Below, one piece after another: positions 33,205 through 41,332 of a stretch of 64,000 nt of DNA. The stretch is from Candidatus Defluviilinea gracilis (GTDB taxonomy: Bacteria; Chloroflexota; Anaerolineae; Anaerolineales; Villigracilaceae). Every line of letters starts with the position of its first letter. Positions within the stretch are counted from its first letter, which is position 1. The position numbers and the translations under genes are program-made. The notes beneath the pieces were generated by a model, which made no database searches, was not told where the DNA came from, and was given only the letters and a program-made list of their open reading frames with translations. The stretch covers positions 1,612,001 through 1,676,000 of the forward strand of contig JADJWS010000001.1 in NCBI GenBank assembly GCA_016716235.1. The letters run 5' to 3'.

Positions 33205-36156
33205 TTACTTCTTCAACTTATACGCCTCTTTCGTCGGTTTGAGCGGACGCGTTAACCAATACGGTCTGCGATTTCCATCGGGGCTGACTTGATTCGCGGG
33301 GCGGGTCATTGCCAGCCATTCGCGATATTTTTCCATGGACTTATTCGTGTCCACGAAGAGATCGCCCGCTTTTTCACCCGCTTCGGCTTTGCGGACGTTG
33401 AATACTTTTTGCAGCCAGCAATGGACTCCGCTGATTGGGTCAGGGTGAACGGCGTGAGCGAGGTTCTGATTCACGCCGACGTTGCTCCACCAGATGCGAC
33501 TCGTGTCGGGGTCGGACGAAGTCCACGCCGTTGCGCCGTGGATGACGCGCATGAGGAATCCGCCTTTGCCATCGTCGTGCAGTTCAACGAGATTCGATGA
33601 GCCTTTGTTCACGCCTGAGTCTTCGTTCAAACGCCAGCGTCCCAAGTGGTGACTAATGGCAATGATGCCAGGCTTGATTCCTTCGGTGACCCAAACAGAA
33701 TCCACGAAGTGACCGATCTCCGTCTCCACTTTGGCGAGGTCGCCTGTTTCAAGCCCGAGGCGGCGCGCGTCTTCGGGATTCATCCAGATGGGATTCTTGT
33801 GCGAGATTTCATACAGCCACTTCGCGTTTGCGCTGCGCGTGTGGATCAGTGTCGGCAAACGGAAGTTGGGCAGAAGGATCATCTCGCCTTTTTCGCGGTC
33901 AATGGTATCGGGATGAACATGACTCTTCACTGCCCAGGGAATCACGTTTTCTTTTTCGCTCCAGCCCCAATTGGCGAGCGTGTCGCTGAAGAATTCGAGT
34001 TTTTTCGATGGAGTGTCGAAGCCAGCCTTCGGTTGTCCGTCCACCATCACGCCGACGATTGCGCCAGAAGAGTCTAAGGCGCGATCATGCTCATCGGAGG
34101 CGAATCCAGCCTGAGGCTGAGTCTGAAGCGTTTTGTCGAAGGGAGAATAATTCTCTTTCTTCACTTCAAAGACTCCATACTTCCGCATATACGCGAGCGG
34201 AGTCAAGCCCTCGCGCGCGGCGGCTTCGGGGAGTCCAGGCACGGAGTTTTCAAATATCCATTGATAGTATTCGTCCACAGTGATGATCTCGCCCTTGCGA
34301 TACGGCGACTCGAACCACTGACGAATGCCGAGCGACCCGTCGGGGTCCATGCGCGCGGAAAGTTGAATCCACCACTCGTTCTCTTCCCACACTTCACCAG
34401 GGTTGGCTTGATAGGTGAAATCAACGTTGATGCTCGCGCGTTCCATCGCCACGCGCCGCACAGGCTGGCGGAATGCGATCCATTGACTGTTGTGTGTTTC
34501 CTGACTCATCAGGTCGTGGCGTTCGGGTCCGTGACCTGTGGGCAAAACATAATCCGCAAACCATGCGGTTTCATTCCACGTGGGCGTGAGCGCGACATAA
34601 CATTTTATTTTTGAGTCTTCGCGCTTGAGCGCCTTGAGCCACATGAAGCCGTCGGGGTTGACCCACAGCGGGTTGTAGACGCGCGTGAAATACACGTCAA
34701 TGTCGCCGCGACCTTCTTCGAGCATGTGCGGCAAAAGAATGGACATCTCGTAATGCGCGAGCGGATATTCGATTGGATAATGCAGTTCGTTCCACGTTTC
34801 AGGAGCGGGCGCGCCCTTGAACGGCTTCGGCACAAATTTATTCCAGTTGGTCATGGATGTGCCGCCCTTGTTGCCAACGCTTCCAGTTAAGACATTGAGG
34901 AAAAAGAGACAACGCGCAACCTGCCATCCGCCGAGATTGCCAACGCTGGCGGAACGCCAAACGTGCGTGGCAAGTTTCCCTTCGCAGTTGGCGACGAGTC
35001 GCGCGGTCTCCTGAATGCGTTCGATGGGGACTTCGGATTCTTGCGCGGCGCGTTCGAAGGTGTATTCGGAGTAGAGGGATTTAAGGAGGCGGTCGAAGAG
35101 CGGGAAAAGTTTCAGGTTCCAGGTTTCAGGTGTCAGGTCGGTGGAAGCGAGTGCGCTTCGAATCTCCGCCGATAGCTGGTCGCTGTTTACTGACAACTTT
35201 CCCTCGGCGACTGCTTTCAGTGTTTCCTTCCAGTTAACCCATTTCCGCATGAAGTCTTTGTTGTAGAGATCATTTTGGATTAAGTGATTCGCAATGGCGA
35301 GGAGAATTGTATTTTCACTGCCAGGATATGTCGGGAGCCAGACATCGCTCATGGAAGCGGTGTTCGAGAGACGCGGATCGAAGGTGATGAGTTTCGCGCC
35401 GTCGGTTTTCGCTTCGATGATGCGCTGCGCGTGCGGGTTGAAGTAATGTCCCGTTTCGAGATGACTCGAAATGAGCAGAATGACTCTGGCATTTGCAAAG
35501 TCGGGACTCGGTCTGTCCTGTCCGATCCAAAAGTTGTAGCCCGCGCGTGACGACGACGAGCAGATGTTGGTGTGACTGTTGTGACCATCCATGCCCCAGG
35601 TCTGCACGACGCGGTTGGTGTATCCGTCTTCACCTGGACGACCGACGTGATAGACAATTCCATTCGGGCGGCGGAGTTTGCTCTCGCGCATTTTCTCCGC
35701 GATCTCTGTGAGAGCCTGTTCCCAACTGATGCGTTCCCATTTCCCTTCGCCGCGCTTGCCGACTCGTTTCAGCGGATACAAAATCCGTTCGGGGTCATAG
35801 ACTTGATTGTGGGTGGCGGGTCCCTTGGCGCAGTTACGTCCGCGCGAGCCAGGATGGACGGGGTTGCCTTCGAACTTGCGAATCTCGTAGGTGTCCTTGT
35901 CCACGTAAGCGAGAAGTCCACAGGCGGATTCACAGTTGAAGCAGACGGTGGGCACGAGAGTGTAATTTCTCGCTACGCGCTTGGGCCACTCTTTTCCATC
36001 CCACTCTGTCCAATCATCCCATACTTCGGGAGGCGGATACTGGCTGATGCGCCCATCGGGGTGGACGACCTCGGTCAGTTTGACGGGCTTGCGGTCAGAG
36101 TCCGCGAAGTGAGGGAGGGCGGTGCCTGCGGAGGTTTGAGGAGGGGTGAGGGTCAT
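33205..36156 (-). CDS. molybdopterin oxidoreductase, catalytic subunit (Psr/Soe-like)
   Basis: 983 residues, typical of complex iron-sulfur molybdoenzyme A subunits. An N-terminal [4Fe-4S] site is formed by Cys72, Cys75, Cys79 and Cys109 (CFNCESACG and GRNCAKG). A Cys199 in NICSSSSRAGY is positioned as a Mo ligand. No Tat signal is obvious, so the catalytic side may be cytoplasmic. It sits downstream of its Fe-S/NrfD partner and the sHdr genes. Sulfite oxidation (SoeA-like) or polysulfide/thiosulfate chemistry is the best guess from context, not from sequence. Residues about 320-352 (with SVNSDQLS and ETWNLKL) derive from word-like repeats inserted in frame and are probably a surface loop. 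Confidence 0.85.
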   Translation of the reverse strand: MTLTPPQTSAGTALPHFADSDRKPVKLTEVVHPDGRISQYPPPEVWDDWTEWDGKEWPKRVARNYTLVPTVCFNCESACGLLAYVDKDTYEIRKFEGNPVHPGSRGRNCAKGPATHNQVYDPERILYPLKRVGKRGEGKWERISWEQALTEIAEKMRESKLRRPNGIVYHVGRPGEDGYTNRVVQTWGMDGHNSHTNICSSSSRAGYNFWIGQDRPSPDFANARVILLISSHLETGHYFNPHAQRIIEAKTDGAKLITFDPRLSNTASMSDVWLPTYPGSENTILLAIANHLIQNDLYNKDFMRKWVNWKETLKAVAEGKLSVNSDQLSAEIRSALASTDLTPETWNLKLFPLFDRLLKSLYSEYTFERAAQESEVPIERIQETARLVANCEGKLATHVWRSASVGNLGGWQVARCLFFLNVLTGSVGNKGGTSMTNWNKFVPKPFKGAPAPETWNELHYPIEYPLAHYEMSILLPHMLEEGRGDIDVYFTRVYNPLWVNPDGFMWLKALKREDSKIKCYVALTPTWNETAWFADYVLPTGHGPERHDLMSQETHNSQWIAFRQPVRRVAMERASINVDFTYQANPGEVWEENEWWIQLSARMDPDGSLGIRQWFESPYRKGEIITVDEYYQWIFENSVPGLPEAAAREGLTPLAYMRKYGVFEVKKENYSPFDKTLQTQPQAGFASDEHDRALDSSGAIVGVMVDGQPKAGFDTPSKKLEFFSDTLANWGWSEKENVIPWAVKSHVHPDTIDREKGEMILLPNFRLPTLIHTRSANAKWLYEISHKNPIWMNPEDARRLGLETGDLAKVETEIGHFVDSVWVTEGIKPGIIAISHHLGRWRLNEDSGVNKGSSNLVELHDDGKGGFLMRVIHGATAWTSSDPDTSRIWWSNVGVNQNLAHAVHPDPISGVHCWLQKVFNVRKAEAGEKAGDLFVDTNKSMEKYREWLAMTRPANQVSPDGNRRPYWLTRPLKPTKEAYKLKK

Positions 36157-36380
36157 GGGTAAGTCCAGGTTACGAGATACAAGTTATGTAATTTCAAATT
36201 TGGTTTTTAGGGCAATTTCCATCTTGCAAACAGCAGTCATACGGGTATATAATGAATTTGCCAGCGGACGAAGTCCAACGGTCAAAAGCGTTTTGATCGC
36301 TCATCCTGTCTCGCGAAAAGCAGCCATGTGGCTGCCTGCCCCCTTCTGTTGAAGGATACGGGCTAGCGAGGCGGGTTATT
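36157..36380. other. gap within the Mo operon, no gene
   Basis: No open frame with recognisable content. A degenerate direct or inverted 'agcagccatgtggctgcc' palindrome occurs at about 36322-36340. Confidence 0.4.
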
Positions 36381-37004
36381 TTAATAAGGGCGGTATAACT
36401 CCAGTCGTTTGATCTTCCTTGAAATCATGTCAAATGCCTCCGAGTCGTTTTGCGAATCCCTGCGCATGACCGCGCCTGCCACAAGGTCAGCGACTTGAAT
36501 CAGAGATTCGCGATGCGAACTGCGGACAATTACCCGTTTGAAGAGTCGCGGCATGTGACGTTTGAGCATGGCGCGGCGCAACTCGGTGCGCAGGTCGGGG
36601 GTCGAGCCGAACTCATCGAGAATTAGGGTGGCGCCCTTTTGCAATTCGGCAGGGATGATGTCAAGCAATTCCGTGATGAAATGTGTATAAATTTCAATGC
36701 TTTCCGTCGTCTCGAAAATTTTCGGCAGGCGAGTCTTATCCACGATCAAAGCCCATGCGTCAAACTTGGCGTGTGCAAGCGCTGAAAACACCTGATTGCG
36801 GACTTCAGCCGATGCCATTTTATGAAATTTGAATTCGTGTGTTTCACGTAAATCCAGCGTTTGGCGCAGGTTAGACAAAGTTTGCCTTAAATCGTCGGGG
36901 AATTGGGTGGAGATAAAAGCAGGCACGAAATACCGCGATGCGCCTTTATTGAAACTCAGACTTACGTCGCCTGCTTCGTCTCCAGCAAAAGTAAGAGTGA
37001 TCAC
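36381..37004 (-). CDS. DUF3800 family protein
   Basis: 207 residues with GTG start. TFAGDEAGDVSLSF (conserved acidic DExGD), VDKTRLP, ILDEFG and the C-terminal HRESLIQVADLVAGAVMRR are DUF3800 marks; the acidic residues suggest a nuclease/RNase-H-like fold. It stands between the Fe-S/NrfD subunit (10 nt away) and the Mo catalytic subunit, on the same strand. This is an unexpected place for an accessory family usually found in mobile or defence regions. A late insertion is likely; it may still be read through. Confidence 0.8.
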   Translation of the reverse strand: MITLTFAGDEAGDVSLSFNKGASRYFVPAFISTQFPDDLRQTLSNLRQTLDLRETHEFKFHKMASAEVRNQVFSALAHAKFDAWALIVDKTRLPKIFETTESIEIYTHFITELLDIIPAELQKGATLILDEFGSTPDLRTELRRAMLKRHMPRLFKRVIVRSSHRESLIQVADLVAGAVMRRDSQNDSEAFDMISRKIKRLELYRPY

Positions 37005-37014
37005 GACTATTAAC

Positions 37015-38715
37015 CTACGAATTCGGAATATACTGCGGCGCCATCACGAAGGCGTATTCGTAGAAGAACAAGCCGATCAGCGCGGCGAGAACGGCAACAG
37101 GCAACGCGGATGCGAAGAAGATCATCAGCACAAGCGGCATGACATGTCCCAGCGCGATCCCGCCCCACCAGTAATGATTGCGGAATTTTCCGTGCGTCAT
37201 TTCGCGCGAGGCGAGCATGGCGGTATCGGTCGGAAAGGAATTGAGTTTGCCAGCGAAGGTCAAGAGGAGATTGATGGCGATGCTTATTGGGAAGAGAACG
37301 GTCAGCAAAGCAGTTAGATCAGCGGGGAAGTTGACGAAGAGATTCAGCGCAAGGAATACTCCGCTTGCGGTCATCATGGATTGGGAGAAAAGTTGAAACG
37401 GCAATAGGTTGTTCTGCCATATGTCGCGTCCCTCGGCTTGACCGAGCAGGAAGGCGGTGTAAATTACAGAAAACAATGCCAGCGGAAGCGTTATCCACGC
37501 GGCGACGGGACGAAGTGCAAAGACCAAATCTTTTGAAATCCAATTCATGGATGCCGCACCTTCGATCAGCCACCACAGCCCCCCAATGGCGGTGAAGCCG
37601 ACCAAAATGAACGCGCCTCTCGCTACCCACGACTTCCATTGCGGGCGCAACAAGATATTCAAGAAACGTTTGGGTTGTGACAAATCTTTGATCAGCAAAA
37701 TCACAGTGATGAACATGAAGAGCATCGCGGTAAATCCTGCGGCAAGGAAGGTTGCTGAGTCGAAGCGGAAGAGATTCAACATCGCGCCAAGACTCAACAA
37801 CATGAACAATCCGCCCGCGATGTTTTTTGTGACGAGATACGCGGGCAGTTCCCAATGCCATTGGATTTTATGCTGTGCGTTGTACGCGGTTTGTACCATG
37901 TGCTCCGCGACGCGTCCGCCGATCTGGATCGGACCGTTGAGCGGTTGTCCCTGTGGCTGCGGCGTGCGGATGGGTGTGCCTGAATGCGACGTTAGAGAAC
38001 GTCGCTTACGCCCACCACCCGCGTAGTCAGCGTTCTCTAACGCTGACGATGACGATGACGATGGCTGTAATACGGGCAACGCGAACGCGGAAACATTTTG
38101 CTCCGTGACCTTATCCGCCCACATGAATGAATTGTGCGTTTGCGCGGCGGAGGGATGCAGCGACCAATCGTTGCCGTTGATGTAAAACAATTTCGGCGCG
38201 GTTCCCTGCTCGGGCTTGCGAACGGTCGCTTGCGCAGTGGACAGGCGTCGGCTTATTTCTGAAGCGGGGTCGTTCAAATCTCCAGCGAGGATGGCGTGTT
38301 CGGGGCAGACGACGACGCAGGCGGGTTCGAGTCCCACATCCAAACGATGCGCGCAGAAATGACATTTCGCGGCAGTGTTCGTTTCGGGATCGAGATAGAT
38401 CGAATCATACGGGCAGGCTTGCATACAGGATTTACATCCAATGCAAATGCTCGGATCGAATTCGACGATGCCGTCATCGCGTTGATACATCGCCGTGACT
38501 GGACAGATGCGCACGCACGGCGGGTTGGCGCAATGATTACAACGCGTCACCTGAAAGCGGCGGCGCACGTCAGGGTACGCGCCTGTCTCCACATACTTGA
38601 CCCACGTGCGATTCACGCCGAGTGGAACTTGATTCTCGGACTTGCACGCGGTGGAACACGCATGACAGCCGATGCACTTGCTTTGGTCGATGAGGAAGCC
38701 GTAGTTTTGAGTCAT
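37015..38715 (-). CDS. fused four-cluster ferredoxin / NrfD membrane subunit
   Basis: 566 residues from the ATG at 38715. The N-terminal DmsB/PsrB-like electron-transfer part has 16 Cys (C14, C17, C20, C24; C59, C62, C67, C71; C91, C94, C97, C101; C118, C121, C133, C137), enough for four [4Fe-4S] clusters. A Ser/Gly linker follows. Then an NrfD/PsrC-type membrane domain starts near residue 270, with about eight TM helices (for example NIAGGLFMLLSLGAMLNLF). The fusion joins subunits that are separate in most Psr/Dms/Soe complexes. It links the Mo subunit to the quinone pool. The linker carries an in-frame 'gttctctaacg' palindromic repeat (37986-38047). Confidence 0.9.
   Translation of the reverse strand: MTQNYGFLIDQSKCIGCHACSTACKSENQVPLGVNRTWVKYVETGAYPDVRRRFQVTRCNHCANPPCVRICPVTAMYQRDDGIVEFDPSICIGCKSCMQACPYDSIYLDPETNTAAKCHFCAHRLDVGLEPACVVVCPEHAILAGDLNDPASEISRRLSTAQATVRKPEQGTAPKLFYINGNDWSLHPSAAQTHNSFMWADKVTEQNVSAFALPVLQPSSSSSSALENADYAGGGRKRRSLTSHSGTPIRTPQPQGQPLNGPIQIGGRVAEHMVQTAYNAQHKIQWHWELPAYLVTKNIAGGLFMLLSLGAMLNLFRFDSATFLAAGFTAMLFMFITVILLIKDLSQPKRFLNILLRPQWKSWVARGAFILVGFTAIGGLWWLIEGAASMNWISKDLVFALRPVAAWITLPLALFSVIYTAFLLGQAEGRDIWQNNLLPFQLFSQSMMTASGVFLALNLFVNFPADLTALLTVLFPISIAINLLLTFAGKLNSFPTDTAMLASREMTHGKFRNHYWWGGIALGHVMPLVLMIFFASALPVAVLAALIGLFFYEYAFVMAPQYIPNS
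37986..38047. repeat. palindromic repeat inside the linker of the fused subunit
   Basis: Two copies of the 'gcgttctctaacgc' type lie in opposite orientation; the same word occurs at intergenic sites 40933-40989, 48764-48816, 51741-51775, 52337-52364, 59107-59135 and 61720-61767. Here it encodes part of a Ser/Arg/Gly linker. Confidence 0.7.
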
Positions 38716-38726
38716 GAAAACCTTTG

Positions 38727-38803
38727 AACCGCGAAGCACGCAAAGGTCGCTAAGAAAAAATTTTTATATCTTCGCGTTCTTAGCGCTCTTCGCGGTTAAT
38801 TTT
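38727..38803. repeat. word-like hairpin between lipoate ligase and Fe-S/NrfD genes
   Basis: Arms 'aaccgcgaagcacgcaaaggtcgctaag' and 'cttcgcgttcttagcgctcttcgcggtt', separated by an A/T loop. It lies in the operon, immediately after the ligase stop. It could be a weak terminator or processing stem. Confidence 0.65.
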
Positions 38804-39889
38804 TTAAGTGGCTTGCGGAGGTGTGACCGCATTCATGATCGCCGTTGTGAAATCTGTCGGCGTGACGCCAGGGGATTGGATGTTGAGGCGGTAATACGCT
38901 TCTTCGATCTTGGATTTGAGATTCTCTGGCGTGGCGGCGACACCGCGCAACGATTGTTCGAGCGCGCCCAATGCGAAGACGGGCAGCAGCGTGAAATCGC
39001 CAGAGATGGCGACGTCGTCAATGCGTCCCTCGCGCAGGCGGGCGATGATGCGGATCAGACCGCCCTGCGACTTGAACGCCGCTTCGACGATGTGCACATC
39101 CTGATGGATCTTCACGCCCTGCTGTTTGAGTTGACCTTTTTGATACAGCCATTCATCGGAGACGAAGCGCGCGTCGATCTCTTTTGCCATCGCTTCCTCC
39201 TCCTCCGTCCATTCGCCTTCGTACACTTCCATGCCCAGCGCTTCGGAGACTTTCTTCATATACAAATCCTTGACCATAGCACGGTCGGGAGTCGAGCCGA
39301 GTTGTTCGGTCATGGTGGTCATGTAGGCTTCGAGCGATTCAAAAATCTTGTCGCGCATTTTCTCGGACGGGACTTTCAACACCTGCGACATGGTCTTCTT
39401 GTCGAAGGTGTACATCAAACTGCCGACAAGAACTTCCGCAATGCCCATCTGCGCCGCGCCCGTGCCGCCGATCTTCTTGCCGTTGACATGCACATCGTTG
39501 ATCGGGCGATGATTCGCATTGACGCCCAGCGCCTGATAGGTTTGCACGAGCGGGTCAATGTAAAGTTTGAAGCGTTCTTCGAGCGTGGCGGGCAGGTCTT
39601 CCTTGTGGAAGATCCATTGCGTAAAGAGTTGACCGTTATCCAAAAACACCGCGCCGCCGCCCACTTCACGACGATAAACGGGCAGGTTGTGTTTTTCGCA
39701 GTAATCGAGATCAACTTCTTTTTGTATATCCTGATGATAGCCAATCGAGACATACGGTCCGTTCGGCGAGACCATGATGATGGTGTTCGGCGTGTCTTCT
39801 TTCATCGCATATCCGACCGCGTGATAAACGGTCTGCGAACGCAGTGGGGATACGCCTTCCATGTAGAGCAAACGGATTTTCTTGGACAT
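38804..39889 (-). CDS. lipoate-protein ligase of the sHdr type
   Basis: 361 residues; the ATG at 39889 has AAAAGGAG 7 nt upstream, so the longer frame is rejected. The biotin/lipoate ligase domain carries YRREVGGGAVFLDNGQ and the ligase Lys region NDVHVNGKKIGGTGAAQ (K138/K139). The C-terminal accessory domain (VHIVEAAFKSQGGLIRIIARLREGRIDDVAISGDF) is of the LplB type, so both halves are fused as in sLpl(AB). It should lipoylate the two LbpA proteins encoded just upstream. Genomes with sHdr clusters usually have such a ligase separate from the cell's general lipoate pathway. Confidence 0.85.
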   Translation of the reverse strand: MSKKIRLLYMEGVSPLRSQTVYHAVGYAMKEDTPNTIIMVSPNGPYVSIGYHQDIQKEVDLDYCEKHNLPVYRREVGGGAVFLDNGQLFTQWIFHKEDLPATLEERFKLYIDPLVQTYQALGVNANHRPINDVHVNGKKIGGTGAAQMGIAEVLVGSLMYTFDKKTMSQVLKVPSEKMRDKIFESLEAYMTTMTEQLGSTPDRAMVKDLYMKKVSEALGMEVYEGEWTEEEEAMAKEIDARFVSDEWLYQKGQLKQQGVKIHQDVHIVEAAFKSQGGLIRIIARLREGRIDDVAISGDFTLLPVFALGALEQSLRGVAATPENLKSKIEEAYYRLNIQSPGVTPTDFTTAIMNAVTPPQAT

Positions 39890-39957
39890 TGGGATTCTCC
39901 TTTTGATGGCAGGGTTGGTAAAAGGTACACAGGTAAACAAGTACACACGTACACAGT

Positions 39958-40404
39958 TCAATCAATGCACCTGAGGCAGTTGACTTTCAATTCCTTGATT
40001 CTCTCTTTATATTTCTCTGCCGCCGCTTCACCCGTGACGAGATGGCTGGATTCCGCTTCGAGATTCATTGGTCTCACCTTGACGAGCCAGCCCGTTGTGT
40101 ACGGCTCTTTGTTGGCTAACAAAATATCTCTCGCAAAACCGCTTTCGTTCGTCTCGATGATCTCACACGAGAACGGCGCGGGGAACGGTCCCACCCACTT
40201 GGCGGATTCAATTGTCGCCAATGCCTTGCCCTGCTCCACCTTTTTTCCGACGCTCCGAAAACTAACTGCCGCAAATTTTCCGCAACGCGTCTGCGCCACG
40301 TCGGTCATGCCGAGAGTCGCAAAGTCGCCATCGAATCGAATCCACACATCGCGTTCGATGTCGTAGGTCAGGTCTTCGGGAATGTCGCAGGCGTAGAAGA
40401 TCAT
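39958..40404 (-). CDS. lipoate-binding protein LbpA-like, paralogue 1
   Basis: 148 residues from the ATG at 40404 (MIFYACDIPEDLTYD), which aligns with the start of the neighbouring paralogue; upstream codons come from a word-like repeat. The GcvH-like lipoyl fold has the acceptor Lys69 in TIESAKWVGPFPAP. In true GcvH this strand is usually ESVKAASD; the SAKWVGP form fits the sulfur-oxidation LbpA group. The C-terminus is unusual: a Cys-containing ELKVNCLRCID. About 70 nt separates it from paralogue 2. No good RBS is visible because of the inserted repeat. Confidence 0.83.
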   Translation of the reverse strand: MIFYACDIPEDLTYDIERDVWIRFDGDFATLGMTDVAQTRCGKFAAVSFRSVGKKVEQGKALATIESAKWVGPFPAPFSCEIIETNESGFARDILLANKEPYTTGWLVKVRPMNLEAESSHLVTGEAAAEKYKERIKELKVNCLRCID

Positions 40405-40475
40405 GAGGTTGAAGGTCAAAGGTTGAAGGTTGCAGGTCAAACATTCAACTTGCAACCTTCAACCTTCCAACTCAT
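40405..40475. repeat. word-like inverted repeat between the two LbpA genes
   Basis: 'ttgaaggtcaaaggttgaagg' and its inverted partner 'caaccttcaaccttcc' around 40411-40468. The repeat supplies no ribosome-binding site for the downstream paralogue. Confidence 0.65.
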
Positions 40476-40913
40476 TTACTCGAAATTCAAATTCTGCTCT
40501 TCCATAAATTTCCGATACGCTTCCGCCGCCGCCTCGCCCGTGACAAGTGAGCCTGATTCGCCCGCCCAATCCGTCGGCTTGAGTTTGACGAACCAGCCTT
40601 CGCCGTACGGGTCGGAGTTGATCAGCGACGGCTTCGCCTTGACCGCTTCGTTCACCTCGACGATCTCGCCCGTCACAGGCGACGTGACAGGACCCACCCA
40701 TTTGCCGCTTTCCAAAGTCCCCGCGCTTTTGCCTTTCTGCACGGTGCGCCCCGTCTCTTTCGGCGTGACGTTGACGATTCCCTTCGCCAGATTCTGCGCC
40801 ACGTCGGTGATGCCGATCCTCACCGTGCCGTCCGCTTCGAGCATTGCCCAACAATGTTTCTCCACCCAATAGAAGCGGTCTTCAGGGATGTTACATCCAC
40901 GAACAGTTGCCAT
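40476..40913 (-). CDS. lbpA: lipoate-binding protein LbpA (sHdr-associated), paralogue 2
   Basis: 145 residues. It begins MATVRGCNIPEDRFYWVEKHCW, the typical LbpA start. The lipoylated Lys71 lies in GTLESGKWVGPVTSPVTGEI, the SGKWVGP signature of sulfur-oxidiser LbpA rather than glycine-cleavage H protein. SLVTGEAAAEAYRKFMEEQ closes the fold. CGGAGG is 7 nt upstream. In the sHdr pathway the lipoyl group carries or relays the sulfur/electron intermediate. No glycine-cleavage T or P gene is nearby, which supports the LbpA reading. Confidence 0.9.
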   Translation of the reverse strand: MATVRGCNIPEDRFYWVEKHCWAMLEADGTVRIGITDVAQNLAKGIVNVTPKETGRTVQKGKSAGTLESGKWVGPVTSPVTGEIVEVNEAVKAKPSLINSDPYGEGWFVKLKPTDWAGESGSLVTGEAAAEAYRKFMEEQNLNFE

Positions 40914-40989
40914 GTTGTGCCTCCGATGTTATTGCGTAGCCGACGTTCTCTAACGTCGGCGGCGGCGCAAGAGAGCGCCGCTTACGCAT
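40914..40989. repeat. palindromic repeat next to the zinc-finger-like gene
   Basis: 'gtagccgacgttctctaacgtcggc' plus 'gcaagagagcgccgcttacgc' (40933-40989). Its last bases supply the stop codon (40982-40984) of the zinc-finger-like gene. Confidence 0.65.
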
Positions 40990-41263
40990 CAATTTGATGC
41001 TCACCTTGCAAATGATACAAAAGCAGATCAAAAACGACCATCCGAATCTCATGCTCATATTCTGACACAAAATTTGGATCGCGGCGCGCTTTCTTCGTGA
41101 CCTGTTCATAACTCGCGCCGCACACGGGACAAGTGATCACATAAAACGTATGACCCGTGAATTCGTCCACGCGCACACCCAGCGTATCGCCGTGAGTCTC
41201 CGCAAGGTGATTATGGACTTCGGAACGCTTACCGCTAAACTCGCAATAGGGACACTTGAACAT
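40982..41263 (-). CDS. small zinc-finger-like protein
   Basis: 93 residues from the ATG at 41263. The preceding 60 bases belong to a 'ggtggtcgagtagcc' repeat, so the longer frame is rejected. FKCPYCEFSGKRSEVHNHLAETHGD is a C2H2-like Cys-x2-Cys..His-x4-His site, and a second CPVCGASYEQ adds a CxxC. Then a helical EYEHEIRMVVFDLLLYHL tail. It sits in the middle of the sHdr operon between lbpA and the EMO-like gene. A redox or regulatory adaptor role is possible; I do not know a named family. Confidence 0.75.
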   Translation of the reverse strand: MFKCPYCEFSGKRSEVHNHLAETHGDTLGVRVDEFTGHTFYVITCPVCGASYEQVTKKARRDPNFVSEYEHEIRMVVFDLLLYHLQGEHQIDA

Positions 41264-41275
41264 TTTGATCTTATC

Positions 41276-41323
41276 GGTGGTCGAGTAGCCGCGCTCTTGA
41301 TTTTTGCGGCGTATCGAGACCAC
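41276..41323. repeat. palindromic repeat ('ggtggtcgagtagcc..ggcgtatcgagacc')
   Basis: Matches the intergenic palindrome at 50072-50120 and the related 50164-50236. Confidence 0.7.
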
Positions 41324-41332
41324 TCTTCTCTC

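Noticed and set aside
33205..36156. Formate dehydrogenase catalytic subunit
   Set aside because: No formate-type gene context and no Sec/TGA near the Mo ligand; the Cys199 motif and neighbours fit a sulfur-type enzyme better, though not proven.
38714..40366. 550-residue plus-strand open frame
   Set aside because: It is antisense to the ligase and LbpA genes; its composition is Arg/His/Phe-rich with no recognisable motif.
40476..40913. Glycine cleavage H protein
   Set aside because: The lipoyl motif is SGKWVGP, and gcvT/gcvP are absent; the context is sHdr with its own ligase.
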